Source: Gordonia sp. OPL2
Lineage (GTDB): Bacteria; Actinomycetota; Actinomycetes; Mycobacteriales; Mycobacteriaceae
Reading direction: 5' to 3'
Assembly (NCBI RefSeq): GCF_003797825.1
Contig: NZ_RKME01000013.1
Span: 1 to 64,000 of the forward strand
DNA length: 64,000 bases
A model generated the notes under the pieces. It ran no database searches. It had not been told where the DNA came from and saw nothing but the letters and a program-made list of their open reading frames with translations. Both the position numbers and the translations under genes were made by a program. This document shows positions 42,076-50,843 of the stretch, piece by piece; the first letter of the stretch is position 1, and each line of letters starts with the position of its first letter.

Positions 42076-42987
42076 TCACACACCGGCCTCGACGTCGGGC
42101 AGGCTTGCCCACACGGCGGCCCTGAGGTCGTCGGCCGTGGTGGCCGACTCGATCAGGGCACGCGAGGCGTCGTCGTCGGCGTCGATGATCCCGAGCAACA
42201 GATACTCGGCGCGCAGTCGGCGATCGCCGCGCTCACGCGCGATCTCGATCGCCCGGCCGAACGCGTCACGGGTGGCGGCGCCGAAGCGCGGGCGGGATCC
42301 GCGCCCGCGAGGCCCGCGGCGACCACGACCCGGTTCCCACGGGCCGTCGTCCCAGCCGAAGGGTCCGCGAGGACCGAAACCGCCTGGGCCGGGGCCGAAT
42401 CCGCCGGGACCGAAGCCCTGGGGGGCGGGACCTTCGGGACCGAAGCCCTCGGGGCCGGGACCCTCGGGACCCCAACCCGGGCCGAACCCTGGACCCCAGC
42501 CTTCCGGCCGAGATCCGCGGCCTCGGTGCGGGCCGTGCCCGTGTCGATGTCCACGCCCGCGACCGTGGCCGCGGCCTTCGCCCCGACCACGCCGTCCGGG
42601 ACCACGCTCCGGCCGTTCGGCCCAGCCGTCGGACAGGTCTTCGCCGAAGCGCCCCCGAACGGCGTCACGGACCTTGTCGAGATCGATTCCGATGCTGCGC
42701 AGAGCATCTCGATCCTCTTCGTAACGTTGCTGCGCCGACTCGTCGTCGGTTGCCGCAGAATCGTCTCCATCGTCGTCTCGCTCGGCATGGAACTTCTCGA
42801 CCACGTCCCGGGCCGAGGCCAGGGTCAATCCCTGTTCGCCGAGGAGGCTGAACAGCGGACTCCGGGCGTTGCACAGCATGCCCAGGATGAGGTGGTCGTT
42901 ACCGAGCTGCCGGTGACCGAGGTCGCCGGCCTCCTGCGTGGCGAATGCCAGCAGCATCTTGTCGTCGCGGTTGATTCGCTCAAACAT
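42076..42987 (-). CDS. Clp N-terminal-domain protein with Gly/Pro/Arg-rich insert
   Basis: ATG at 42987, inside the end of the upstream HTH gene; 303 aa. The N-terminal ClpN repeat (FERINRDDKMLLAFATQEAGDLGHRQLGNDHLILGML) and a second one at the C-terminus (FGRAIEIARERGDRRLRAEYLLLGIID) are split by about 110 residues of RGRG, HGHG and GFGPG-type low-complexity sequence. No AAA+ domain is present, so it is not a Clp ATPase but may bind substrates or adaptors. Paired with an HTH protein as is common in actinobacteria. Confidence 0.82.
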   Translation of the reverse strand: MFERINRDDKMLLAFATQEAGDLGHRQLGNDHLILGMLCNARSPLFSLLGEQGLTLASARDVVEKFHAERDDDGDDSAATDDESAQQRYEEDRDALRSIGIDLDKVRDAVRGRFGEDLSDGWAERPERGPGRRGRGEGRGHGRGRGHRHGHGPHRGRGSRPEGWGPGFGPGWGPEGPGPEGFGPEGPAPQGFGPGGFGPGPGGFGPRGPFGWDDGPWEPGRGRRGPRGRGSRPRFGAATRDAFGRAIEIARERGDRRLRAEYLLLGIIDADDDASRALIESATTADDLRAAVWASLPDVEAGV

Positions 42988-43267
42988 CTTTCTTGTCTCC
43001 TTCTGGCCCGCTCGCACGAGCCTCACGGTGTGAATGTTTCTGGTGCACGGCCTGGCGGCTGATCTGCAGAATCTCGGCGATCGCCTGCCAACTCCAACCG
43101 TTGGCGCGGGCGTTGGCGACCTGGACGTCCTCGAGTCGGTCGGCCAGTGTGCGCAGCGCTCGGACCGCGGCCAGCCCCCGTGCGGGGTCGCTGCTCGCGG
43201 CGTTTCCCGCGAGGTCGGCGCTCGAAGCGTCGTCATGTGCCGTATCGGTCGTCTGTTCGTCGTGCAT
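42980..43267 (-). CDS. Small helix-turn-helix protein paired with the Clp-N gene
   Basis: ATG at 43267; 95 aa. The C-terminal half is an HTH (LEDVQVANARANGWSWQAIAEILQISRQAVHQKH), and the N-terminal half is acidic. The stop overlaps the Clp-N start by eight bases, so the two are co-translated. A sigma-A promoter at 43274-43302 contains a TTGACA-N9-TGTCAA inverted repeat, a good candidate for autoregulation. Confidence 0.82.
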   Translation of the reverse strand: MHDEQTTDTAHDDASSADLAGNAASSDPARGLAAVRALRTLADRLEDVQVANARANGWSWQAIAEILQISRQAVHQKHSHREARASGPEGDKKDV

Positions 43268-43273
43268 GGTGTC

Positions 43274-43302
43274 AGGTTATGTTGACATCGAGAGGTTGTC
43301 AA
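43274..43302 (-). promoter_or_regulatory. Sigma-A promoter with inverted-repeat operator, leaderless transcript
   Basis: On the minus strand TTGACA (43297-43302), 17-nt spacer, TAACCT (43274-43279), with the ATG six bases later. TTGACA-N9-TGTCAA forms an inverted repeat across -35 and spacer. Confidence 0.65.
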
Positions 43303-43399
43303 GAATTATTGACGACGAGATCTGGGGATACTTCCGGACTTGTCCACAGGTGGTCGTCGAACCCCCTGATGGTCGAGGCCTGGTCGCGACACTGTGCGG

Positions 43400-44281
43400 A
43401 TGAAATACATCGGGGTGCACAGGTTCGCAGAACTGATCGACGGCGGGATGACCCGCAAAGAGATCCGCCGCCAGCTCGCGGACGGAGAGCTCGTGCTGCT
43501 GCGCCACGACTGGTACGCGAACAAGCGCGCGGACACGACCACCTGCGAGGTCGTTCGCGCGGGAGGTGTCGTCGGCTGCCTGACCGCGCTGAGGTACCGG
43601 AAGGTGTGGGTGCCCGGGTCGTCGACGACGATCCACCGGCGCGGGAACTCCCGAGCCCACCGTGCGCCGAGCAAGATCACCTACTGTCGGCAGTACGGGC
43701 GACCGGAACCCGAGTACGGCGCCGTCGACGAGGTCCCCATCGCGTTCCGCCACGCTGTCCGGTGCCTCGACGGCGAAGAGCTTGTCGCCGTGTGTGATTC
43801 GATCGCCAACCAGAAGCTGATGACCATCGATGAGATGCGGTCCGAGATGAGGTCCGCGCCGAAATCCAAGCAGCGTCTGCTCGACAAGTGCGATGCGCGC
43901 GCCCAGTCGGGTACGGAGACCATGACCCGCCTGCGGCTACGAGCGCGGCGTCTCAAGGTGCGGGTGCAGGTCAAGATCTCGGGACTCGGTCATGTGGACC
44001 TCGTCGTCGGCGACCGGCTCATCATCGAGGTCGACAGCGAGGAGTACCACCGCACGAAGGAGCAGTACGAGGAGGATCGGCGCCGCGACCGACGCGCAGC
44101 CGAATTGGGTTACATCACACTGCGATTCACCTACTCCGCGGTGACCACGGGTTGGGAGGCCGCCGAGGAACAAGTGCTCACGATCGTCCGTGAAGGCCGT
44201 CACCTCTGGCCTCGCAAGCGGAAGCCGAAAGCCGTGGCGTCGGTTCAACCGACACCAGGATCACCGCTGGTGGATGGATGA
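43400..44281 (+). CDS. AbiEi-like / DUF559 protein, copy 1
   Basis: ATG at 43400 (GTG 43394 possible); 293 aa, no ribosome site. The N-terminal winged-helix part (MTRKEIRRQLADGELVLLRHDWYA) resembles AbiEi antitoxin domains. The C-terminal part is a DUF559 PD-(D/E)xK-like nuclease fold: GHVDLVVGDRLIIEVDSEEYH with Asp, Glu and the following charged helix. Paralogous along its length to 57173-58063. No partner toxin (AbiEii) is adjacent. The last codons are formed by repeat family A copy 2. Confidence 0.78.
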   Translation: MKYIGVHRFAELIDGGMTRKEIRRQLADGELVLLRHDWYANKRADTTTCEVVRAGGVVGCLTALRYRKVWVPGSSTTIHRRGNSRAHRAPSKITYCRQYGRPEPEYGAVDEVPIAFRHAVRCLDGEELVAVCDSIANQKLMTIDEMRSEMRSAPKSKQRLLDKCDARAQSGTETMTRLRLRARRLKVRVQVKISGLGHVDLVVGDRLIIEVDSEEYHRTKEQYEEDRRRDRRAAELGYITLRFTYSAVTTGWEAAEEQVLTIVREGRHLWPRKRKPKAVASVQPTPGSPLVDG

Positions 44282-44315
44282 CTGGATAATCCAGACAAGC
44301 GCACACCAGCGGTGA
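44261..44315. repeat. Palindromic intergenic repeat, family A copy 2
   Basis: Arms TCACCGCTGGTG (44261-44272) and CACCAGCGGTGA (44304-44315) enclose CTGGA-TAA-TCCAG. The 5' arm overlaps the last codons of 43400-44281. Confidence 0.8.
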
Positions 44316-44375
44316 CACTCACGCCAGACCCGCCAACCACACCCCACCCCGGGCCGGCCCGGCCCGACACCAGCA

Positions 44376-44430
44376 TCACCGCCGGTGGATGGATAACTGG
44401 ATAATCCAGACATACGCACACCAACGGTGA
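44376..44430. repeat. Palindromic intergenic repeat, family A copy 3
   Basis: Arms TCACCGCCGGTG (44376-44387) and CACCAACGGTGA (44419-44430) with the same inner CTGGA-TAA-TCCAG. It lies 61 bases after copy 2, before the end of the convergent ABC permease gene. Confidence 0.75.
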
Positions 44431-44454
44431 CGCTCTCGCCGGACCAGACGGCGG

Positions 44455-47037
44455 CTACTCGTCGAGGATCGACTCGCTGATATTCATCCGGGACGCGCGC
44501 ATGGCCGGCACCAGGGCACCGACGATACAGAGGGCACAGGCCACGCCGACGAACAACAGTGTCGTCGGGCGCGGTGAGTAGGCGATCTCGATCGAGGTCG
44601 TCGCGGAGAGGATCTTGTCGGAGAGATAGTGCAGTGCGCTGCCCAGGACCAGGCCGACCGCCGAGCCGATGAGGGCGACGCCGGCCGCCTCCGACACCAC
44701 CATCCGCGACACGAAACGACGCGAGGCGCCCATCGCTCGGAGCACGCCGATCTCCCGACGGCGCTCGATCACCGACAGCAGCAAGGTGTTCAACAGCGCG
44801 ACCGCCGCGGCCAGGGCGACGATCCACTGGATCGCGACGGTGAACGCGCCGGCCTGCTGCGCCTGCGCCTGCGCGGCCTCGAGCGCCTCGGTGCCCGACT
44901 CGACGTGGACCTCTTGCCCACCCGCCGACGGATTGGCCGCGGCTATCGCCTCGAGTCTCGCCCGGATCTGTGCCTGATCGGCGGCCGGATCGGTCGAGAT
45001 CTGCAGGTAGGTGTCGGCGGGACGGTCGAACCAGTCCGACAGCAGGGTGTTCGACATCGCCGCGGTCCCCGAGCCCATCGAGATGTAGTTCACGATCTCG
45101 CGGACGACGATCTCCCGGGTTCCGCTCGGAGTTGCCAGACGCAGGGTGTCCCCGGTCCCGACATCGAGTGTGCGGGCGAGCACGTTGGACAGAAGAATTC
45201 CGTCGCCGGACAGAACCTGTTGCAGCGCTTGCGGACTCGCCTTCTTCACGAACGGGGCCAACGATCCGGGCTCGAGACCCTGCACGTACACCTTGGCATC
45301 ACCGACATTGATCCCGGCCCATTGTGTGCCGACGACCGCCGTCACGCCGGGAATCTTCTCCACCTCGGGCTTGATCGCCGACGACAACGCCGGGCCCGTC
45401 GGCAGACCGCCGCCGACGTCGGTGGCCACGTAGAAGTCCGGATCGGCCAGTCCGTCAAGAGAATTCGAGATCGATCCGACGAGGTTGTCGAGAGCACCCG
45501 ACGTGCCCATGCCGACGGCCACCGCAACCGCGACGGTCATGAGAGTGGCCCAGGCGCGACGCGGAGCCCGCTCGGTGTTGACCGCGGCGAGCTGCCCTGG
45601 ACCGCGGAACCGTCGAGTGAGCATCACGACCAACGCGACGAGCTGGGCGGTCAGCGCGTAACACAGCAGTAGACCGCCGACGGCGTAGACGGCGCCGGCC
45701 AGGATTGCGGGCCTGCCGGGCACCGTCGTCGCCACGAACCAGGACGCGACGAGCAGTGCCACACCGACGATCCCGGAGATCCACACCGCCCGGCCGGGTT
45801 TCGCCGAACTGTCGTCGACCTCGCCGGCGATCATGGCCTCCACCGGCGACACCGCGAACACCGATCGAGCGGCCAGCGACGTCGCGGCGACACAGGCCAG
45901 CACACACGCACCGACCGCGACGACGGGGGCGTACCCCGGGAGGTGATAGCTCACGACGGTGGCCATCGAGTCGGCGCCGGCCTCCGGGATGCGCCCGATC
46001 GCCCATCGTCCGGCCAGGATGCCGATCGGCAGTCCGATGAGTCCGCCGACGAGCCCGAACAGCGCCGACTCCCCCAGCAGGTCCCCGACGAGGTGTCCGC
46101 GCTTGGCGCCGAGCGCGCGCATCATCGCCAGCGACTGCCGCCGGGACGCGACCGCCATGTTCATGGTGTTGAACACCAGGAATCCCGCGATGACGAGCGA
46201 GATCAGCGAGACCAGCAGCGTGGCGTCGCGGGTCACCGAACCCGCAACCTCCGCCTGCTTGGCCCGGAATTCGGGATCGACGACGGCGGCCCGCCCGTCG
46301 ACCACCGTGGACACCTGGGATTTCAGTTGCGGGATGTCGACGCCGGGCTTGGCCACGATGAGAATCGAGTCGACCTTGCCTTCACGCGCGACGAGCTTCT
46401 GCGCGAGACCGAGGTAGGCGAAGACGAAGTTGCCGTTGTTGAGCGCGGCCCCCTGATCCCCGTCGATCACCGAGATCACCCGGACCGGAACACCATTGAG
46501 GGTGATCTCCTGTCCCTTGCGCAGCCCGGTCCCGGCACCCGCGACGATGCCGTCCTCGAGGTCGGCCTGATTGATACCTGACGATCCGGACTGCTCTTGG
46601 GACACCGCCTTCTGCAGTTCGCCGGACAGGGCGGTGACCCGGAAGTCCGAGCCCAGCAACGCGATTCTGCGGTCGCCGATCACCACGGAGTCACGGATCA
46701 GCGGCACCACCGACTTCGCGTCCGGCACATCGCCGCGGATGTCGCCGGCGATCTGGGCGTCGATGCCGGAATCGGCGATCGCGGTCACCTCGACCTGCGC
46801 GGTCCCGGAGATCGCGGCGTTGACCTGCCGGACGGACTCGGTCAGCGACCCGTAGAGGCCGAGTACCGAGATCAGCAGCGCCGATGCGACCACGACGACG
46901 AGCAGCGAGGTGGTCACCCGCAGCCGGTGTGTCCGGATCTCCCGGAGGTTGAGGATGCGGACGCGCGAGAACACGGCGACGACAGAGCGGATCGGGCCGG
47001 TCCGCCTCGACAACGACCTCGACGACGGTTCGCTCAC
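44455..47037 (-). CDS. ABC transporter permease, MacB/FtsX type (double)
   Basis: This 860-aa protein starts at ATG, overlapping the ATPase stop by four bases. Two FtsX-type units: an N-terminal helix (TTSLLVVVVASALLISVLGLYG), a large outer MacB-like domain, and a three-helix FtsX block starting LISLVIAGFLVFNTMNMAV. The arrangement then repeats, ending in VAIQWIVALAAAVALLNTLLLSVIERRREIGVLRAMGAS. The RRxxIxxLRAMGA-like motif is the coupling element. Likely exports a lipid, peptide or lipoprotein, or performs mechanotransmission; substrate unknown. Confidence 0.93.
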   Translation of the reverse strand: MSEPSSRSLSRRTGPIRSVVAVFSRVRILNLREIRTHRLRVTTSLLVVVVASALLISVLGLYGSLTESVRQVNAAISGTAQVEVTAIADSGIDAQIAGDIRGDVPDAKSVVPLIRDSVVIGDRRIALLGSDFRVTALSGELQKAVSQEQSGSSGINQADLEDGIVAGAGTGLRKGQEITLNGVPVRVISVIDGDQGAALNNGNFVFAYLGLAQKLVAREGKVDSILIVAKPGVDIPQLKSQVSTVVDGRAAVVDPEFRAKQAEVAGSVTRDATLLVSLISLVIAGFLVFNTMNMAVASRRQSLAMMRALGAKRGHLVGDLLGESALFGLVGGLIGLPIGILAGRWAIGRIPEAGADSMATVVSYHLPGYAPVVAVGACVLACVAATSLAARSVFAVSPVEAMIAGEVDDSSAKPGRAVWISGIVGVALLVASWFVATTVPGRPAILAGAVYAVGGLLLCYALTAQLVALVVMLTRRFRGPGQLAAVNTERAPRRAWATLMTVAVAVAVGMGTSGALDNLVGSISNSLDGLADPDFYVATDVGGGLPTGPALSSAIKPEVEKIPGVTAVVGTQWAGINVGDAKVYVQGLEPGSLAPFVKKASPQALQQVLSGDGILLSNVLARTLDVGTGDTLRLATPSGTREIVVREIVNYISMGSGTAAMSNTLLSDWFDRPADTYLQISTDPAADQAQIRARLEAIAAANPSAGGQEVHVESGTEALEAAQAQAQQAGAFTVAIQWIVALAAAVALLNTLLLSVIERRREIGVLRAMGASRRFVSRMVVSEAAGVALIGSAVGLVLGSALHYLSDKILSATTSIEIAYSPRPTTLLFVGVACALCIVGALVPAMRASRMNISESILDE

Positions 47038-47723
47038 GCGATCTTCCCGTCGCGCACCGTGATCGTGGTGTCGGCGACGGACGCGGCGTGCGGATCGTGC
47101 GTCACCATCACCACGAGTCGGTTCGGCGTGTCATGGGCCACCTCGGACAGCAGCTCGAGGACGGAGTCGCCGGTCTTGGAGTCCAGGTTCCCGGTCGGTT
47201 CGTCGGCCAGCAGGATGGTCGGGTCCATGATCAGCGATCGCGCGATCGCGACGCGTTGCATCTGTCCGCCGGAGAGCTCCGACGGGCGGTGGTCGACGCG
47301 GGCGCCGAGTCCGACCCGCTCGAGGAGCTCGACGGCACGCGGTTTCGCCTTGCGCAGCGACTGACTGTCGAGCAGCCGGGGCAGAGCGACGTTCTCCCAT
47401 GCGGACATCGTCGGCACGAGATTGAAGAACTGGAAGACGAACCCGACGCGATGTCGCCGGAAGGCAGAGGCCTGCTCGTCGTCGAGGGAACCGAGGTCGA
47501 CGCCGTCGACACTGATGGTCCCCGACGTCGGTGCGTCGAGCGCACCCAGAACGTGCAGCAGGGTGCTCTTGCCCGCACCCGACGGGCCGACGACCGAGGC
47601 GAACTGGCCGCCGTCGAGGGTCAGGTCGAGGCCGTCGAGCGCCCGTACGAGTTGATCGCCCATCTGGTACTCGCGCACCAGATCAACGGCTTTGACCAGC
47701 GGTTCACCCACGACATCGCCCAC
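47034..47723 (-). CDS. ABC transporter ATP-binding protein, MacB/LolD type
   Basis: This 229-aa protein starts at GTG. Walker A GPSGAGKST, Q-loop VFQFFNLVPTMSAWENV (the LolD/MacB-type FQ-x-FNL), signature LSGGQMQRVAIARSL, Walker B ILLADEPTGNLDS and H-loop VVMVTHD are all present. Overlaps the permease gene by ATGA. Together they make a complete exporter of the MacB/FtsX superfamily. Confidence 0.95.
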   Translation of the reverse strand: MGDVVGEPLVKAVDLVREYQMGDQLVRALDGLDLTLDGGQFASVVGPSGAGKSTLLHVLGALDAPTSGTISVDGVDLGSLDDEQASAFRRHRVGFVFQFFNLVPTMSAWENVALPRLLDSQSLRKAKPRAVELLERVGLGARVDHRPSELSGGQMQRVAIARSLIMDPTILLADEPTGNLDSKTGDSVLELLSEVAHDTPNRLVVMVTHDPHAASVADTTITVRDGKIA

Positions 47724-47768
47724 AGCGAGATCGTAGCCGACGCCGCTGAGGTCACCCTAAGTGGCGGG

Positions 47769-47806
47769 CCCTTCGTGACACTCGCAAGCTCGCTCCTCAG
47801 GGACCG
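47769..47806 (+). repeat. 38-bp intergenic repeat, family B
   Basis: Differs from 49985-50022 at one position only. It lies between the ABC ATPase start and the end of the cds1 gene, where it may also shape transcript ends. Confidence 0.75.
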
Positions 47807-47821
47807 ACGGGGACGCTCGGG

Positions 47822-48952
47822 TCACCCGGCAGGAGCGGTCCACCGTCCGGTCGCGAAGAACTCGTCGAGCACGGCGGTCGGCTCGCTCAGGTCGAATCCC
47901 TGCGCGGCGATCCAGTCGTCGTCGAAATATGTTCCGGTGTAACGGTCGCCGGGATCGCACAGCAGCGTGACGACGCTGCCGGGATTGCGTTCGGACGCCA
48001 TCCCGGAGACCAGTTGCAGTGCACCCCAGAGATTGGTGCCGGTCGATCCGCCGACCCGTCGTCCGAGCCGTTCGCTGATGTAACGCGCGGTGGCGATCGA
48101 CGCCTCGTCGGGGACCCCGATCATCTTGTCGATCACCTGGGAGACGAAGGAGGGCTCGACCCGCGGCCGGCCGATCCCCTCGATTCGCGACCCGATCTCG
48201 GAGGTCAGCGTTCCGTCGGCGGACTCGTAGGCGGGCAGGAACACCGAGTTCTGGGGATCGACCACCGCCAGCCACGTCGGGTGGCGCCGGTATCGGAGGT
48301 ATCGGCCCAGGGTCGCCGACGTGCCGCCGGTACCCGCGCCGACGACGAGCCAGGTCGGGATCGGATGCTCCTCCTCGGCCATCTGGGCGAAGATCGACTC
48401 GGCGATGTTGTTGTTGCCGCGCCAGTCGGTGGCACGTTCGGCCATCGTGAACTGATCGATGAAGTGGCCGTCGAGCTCGGCCTCGAGCCGGAGCGCCTCC
48501 GCGTACACGTCTCCGGGGCGGTCGACGAAATGACAACGGCCACCTTGCCGTTCGATCAAGGCCGTCTTCGACGGCGACGTGCTCGACGCCATCACCGCGA
48601 TGAACGGCACGCCGATCAACTGCGCGAAGTAGGCCTCACTGACCGCAGTCGACCCCGACGACGCCTCGATGACGGTCGTGCCCTCGGTGATCCACCCGTT
48701 GCACAGGGCGTAGAGAAACAACGAACGGGCCAGGCGATGCTTCAGTGAACCGGTCGGATGCGTGCTCTCGTCCTTGAGGTACAGGTCGACGCCGGTCTCG
48801 CGGCCGTCGACCGTCCAGCGCGACCACGCCGGGAGCGTGACCAGATGCAGGTGGGTGTCGGCGCTGCGTCGACCGTCCGCCTCGATCAGTCGGACGGCGT
48901 TCTCCGACCACGAGCGGTCGGCGCGGTGGTCGACGATCCTGGTCGGTTGCAT
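47822..48952 (-). CDS. cds1: PLP-dependent L-cysteine desulfhydrase, Cds1 type
   Basis: This 376-aa PLP fold-type II protein starts at ATG. It is close to mycobacterial Cds1 (Rv3684) throughout, for example [21 protein letters not shown], the PLP-lysine segment [37 protein letters not shown] and [21 protein letters not shown]. Cds1 releases hydrogen sulfide, ammonia and pyruvate from cysteine and supports redox and respiration balance. Seven bases downstream of the DUF4229 gene, so probably one operon. Confidence 0.9.
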   Translation of the reverse strand: MQPTRIVDHRADRSWSENAVRLIEADGRRSADTHLHLVTLPAWSRWTVDGRETGVDLYLKDESTHPTGSLKHRLARSLFLYALCNGWITEGTTVIEASSGSTAVSEAYFAQLIGVPFIAVMASSTSPSKTALIERQGGRCHFVDRPGDVYAEALRLEAELDGHFIDQFTMAERATDWRGNNNIAESIFAQMAEEEHPIPTWLVVGAGTGGTSATLGRYLRYRRHPTWLAVVDPQNSVFLPAYESADGTLTSEIGSRIEGIGRPRVEPSFVSQVIDKMIGVPDEASIATARYISERLGRRVGGSTGTNLWGALQLVSGMASERNPGSVVTLLCDPGDRYTGTYFDDDWIAAQGFDLSEPTAVLDEFFATGRWTAPAG

Positions 48953-48959
48953 CCTCGCC

Positions 48960-49262
48960 TCAGTCCGACTGCCCGCGCAGCCGCGACTGCAGGTCGTCGT
49001 GTCGCTTCTTGCGGGAGTCGTCGACCGCGGCGATCTGCCGGTTCACGCGCAGTCGCAGCGACTTGAACAGCACCAGACCGAGGGGCAGCGCGATCAGCAC
49101 ACCGAACACCGCGGCGACGAGCAGCGGTACCTCGACCCCGAACAATGCACCCACGCCCATGATGATCGCGGCGACGACGACGACGAGAGCCAGCCGCGCC
49201 AGCGTGTACAGCGCCACCGACAGGGCGACGCTGCCTGCAGTGGCTTCCTTCTCTTCACTCAC
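48960..49262 (-). CDS. DUF4229-like membrane protein
   Basis: GTG at 49262; 100 aa. Two transmembrane helices ([25 protein letters not shown] and [20 protein letters not shown]) followed by a basic coiled tail ([23 protein letters not shown]) match the small actinobacterial DUF4229 family. The function is unknown. Precedes cds1 by seven bases. Confidence 0.78.
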   Translation of the reverse strand: MSEEKEATAGSVALSVALYTLARLALVVVVAAIIMGVGALFGVEVPLLVAAVFGVLIALPLGLVLFKSLRLRVNRQIAAVDDSRKKRHDDLQSRLRGQSD

Positions 49263-49472
49263 GGCTATCAGGGTACTGCCGCACCCGGAAGTGGACCGCA
49301 GAGCCGTCGCGGCCCCGGAATTCGCACATTCGAGACGATCAGGGCGCCCGAATTGCGGCCTTTGCACTCTCTTTACCAATTGCTGACCGTTCGAGTACCT
49401 GGGTGTTCGGCGTGTATCCATGAACTCGCGCCCCGATTTTTCATCGTTGCAGCGGAGATGAGAGGAACTCAC

Positions 49473-49694
49473 GTGACCATCGCCGATACCGTCCACCCGG
49501 GCATCATCACTCCCGGCCTCGCGAGCCAGCACACCCTGACCCCCGGGCAGGTGGCCGCCATGTTCAACGTCAACCCGAAGACCGTCGCCCGCTGGGCGAG
49601 CTCCGGGCTGCTCGGTTCGATCCGCACCCCGGGCGGTCATCGTCGCTTCCGCGAGTCCGACGTCGTCGAACTGCTGAACCGCCGCACCCACTGA
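49473..49694 (+). CDS. bldC: BldC-family MerR-like DNA-binding protein
   Basis: GTG at 49473 follows GAGAGGAA; 73 aa (an ATG at 49459 is in frame). A single winged-helix domain, LTPGQVAAMFNVNPKTVARWASSGLLGSIRTPGGHRRFRESDVVELL, is nearly identical in layout to Streptomyces BldC, which binds direct repeats head to tail and controls development. In non-sporulating mycolata the role is less clear. A small membrane protein gene follows 57 bases later. Confidence 0.92.
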   Translation: MTIADTVHPGIITPGLASQHTLTPGQVAAMFNVNPKTVARWASSGLLGSIRTPGGHRRFRESDVVELLNRRTH

Positions 49695-49751
49695 CCGGGG
49701 TCGACCCCGCCGCATGGCAACCTCACGTACGCTGGTTTACGGGAGGTTGCC

Positions 49752-49964
49752 ATGACGTTTCTGTTCGCCGTAATCGGCATCGCCGCGATCGGTTTCCTGT
49801 TGTGGCGCGCCTTCGGCCCCCAGCTCAAGGACTCCGAGAACCGCGACGACGGGCCGACACGCAAGCCGTCGGGACCTGTTGGCCCAGACGATGATCCGGA
49901 CTTCCTGCTCGACCTCGATCGCCGCACCCGCGGGCCCAACGGCGCTGACGGCGAGGACGCCTGA
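49752..49964 (+). CDS. Small single-span membrane protein
   Basis: ATG at 49752 follows GGGAGG; 70 aa. One N-terminal transmembrane helix (FLFAVIGIAAIGFLLWRAF), then an acidic Pro/Asp-rich tail (DDDPDFLLDLDRRTRG). No family name is recognised. Repeat family B starts 20 bases after the stop. Confidence 0.65.
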   Translation: MTFLFAVIGIAAIGFLLWRAFGPQLKDSENRDDGPTRKPSGPVGPDDDPDFLLDLDRRTRGPNGADGEDA

Positions 49965-49984
49965 GCGGAATCGCGCGCGGGCTG

Positions 49985-50130
49985 CCCTTCGTGACGCTCG
50001 CAAGCTCGCTCCTCAGGGACCGGGTGACGCTCGCAAGCTCGCTCCTCAGGGACCGGGTGACGCTCGCAAGCTCGCTCCGTTTGCCTGCGATCCCTGAGGA
50101 ACGGAGCGCCAGCGGAGTGTCTCGAAGGGT
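49985..50130. repeat. Family B repeat: tandem 33-bp units plus inverted copy
   Basis: A 33-bp unit (GTGACGCTCGCAAGCTCGCT, then CCTCAGGGACCGG) begins at 49991, 50024 and 50057; the third diverges after about 22 bases. A reverse-oriented, degenerate copy (TCCCTGAGGAACGGAGCGCC to GTCTCGAAGGG, about 50091-50129) follows, so the whole can fold into a large imperfect hairpin. Copies also lie at 35951 and 47769. Confidence 0.8.
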
Positions 50131-50255
50131 GGCGCTCCTCGTCGCCGGCCCGCATGAAAGCCACGTGAGGGCGACGGAAAGTGGATTATCCACTTGTCGG
50201 CTCTCTGAGGTGATCCTGATGCGCACCCGGCGCGAGCGGATCCAGCAGCACGACG

Positions 50256-50275
50256 ACCCTACCGAGAGGTAGGGT
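50256..50275. promoter_or_regulatory. Perfect palindrome upstream of the XRE regulator
   Basis: ACCCTACC-GAGA-GGTAGGGT, an 8-bp perfect inverted repeat. TAGGGT at its right end could serve as a -10 box, so it may be the operator/promoter for autoregulation of the gene at 50364. Confidence 0.45.
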
Positions 50276-50363
50276 AATCTCTCTTCATCACCCGGAGCCG
50301 TCCTGCAGGGGACGGCCGGCGAAAGGTGTGGGAGATCAGCGAATCATGCGGGGATGATCGCCG

Positions 50364-50843
50364 TTGACAACGGGTGAAGAACGCCCTCTGTCGGCGTCGG
50401 ATGACGACACCAGCTTTGCCGAGAAGCTGGGCTACCTCTTCGAACACTCGCGGGACGAGAACGGACTCCCGTACACCGGGAAGAAGATCGCGGAACGGGC
50501 CAACGGGCTGGGCTATTCGCTGTCGGACGCCTACATCTCGCAACTGCGCACCGGCAAGGCCCGGACGCCGTCGTTCCGGACGGTCGAGGCGATCGCGCGG
50601 GCATTCGAGGTGAGCGTCACGTACTTCCTGTCCAATCCGGACGAGGATCTCGATCGGGTGCGCCAGCAGCGCGACTACGTGGAGATGCTCGCGACGACCG
50701 GGACCCACCTGTCGGGAATCGACGTCCGCGCGATCTGCCCGGACACCATCGACGTCCTCATCGACCTACTGAAGGTGGTCAAGGCGCAGGCGTTGGACAA
50801 CAAGTCCGTCGCGCCGCGCGAGGGGGATCAGAGTCCCGCGTAG
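50364..50843 (+). CDS. XRE-family regulator, EspR-like
   Basis: TTG at 50364 starts 159 aa; other starts would cut into the domain. The HTH region SFAEKLGYLFEHSRDENGLPYTGKKIAERANGLGYSLSDAYISQLRTGKARTPSFRTVEAIARAF has the long first loop and the YISQLRTG recognition helix typical of mycobacterial EspR-like nucleoid regulators. A C-terminal helical part probably dimerises. The 3' end overlaps the end of ccsB by 16 bases, convergent. Confidence 0.85.
   Translation: MTTGEERPLSASDDDTSFAEKLGYLFEHSRDENGLPYTGKKIAERANGLGYSLSDAYISQLRTGKARTPSFRTVEAIARAFEVSVTYFLSNPDEDLDRVRQQRDYVEMLATTGTHLSGIDVRAICPDTIDVLIDLLKVVKAQALDNKSVAPREGDQSPA

Noticed and set aside
49985..50130. CRISPR array
   Set aside because: The 33-bp units are adjacent without unique spacers and belong to a dispersed repeat family; no cas genes.
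49637..50164. Minus-strand frame with repeated ERACERHPVPE peptides
   Set aside because: The peptide repeat is the translation of the intergenic family B tandem DNA repeat.
50276..50363. Possible riboswitch before the XRE gene
   Set aside because: Small hairpins are present, but no conserved strands of a known riboswitch class (c-di-AMP, cobalamin and others) could be matched.
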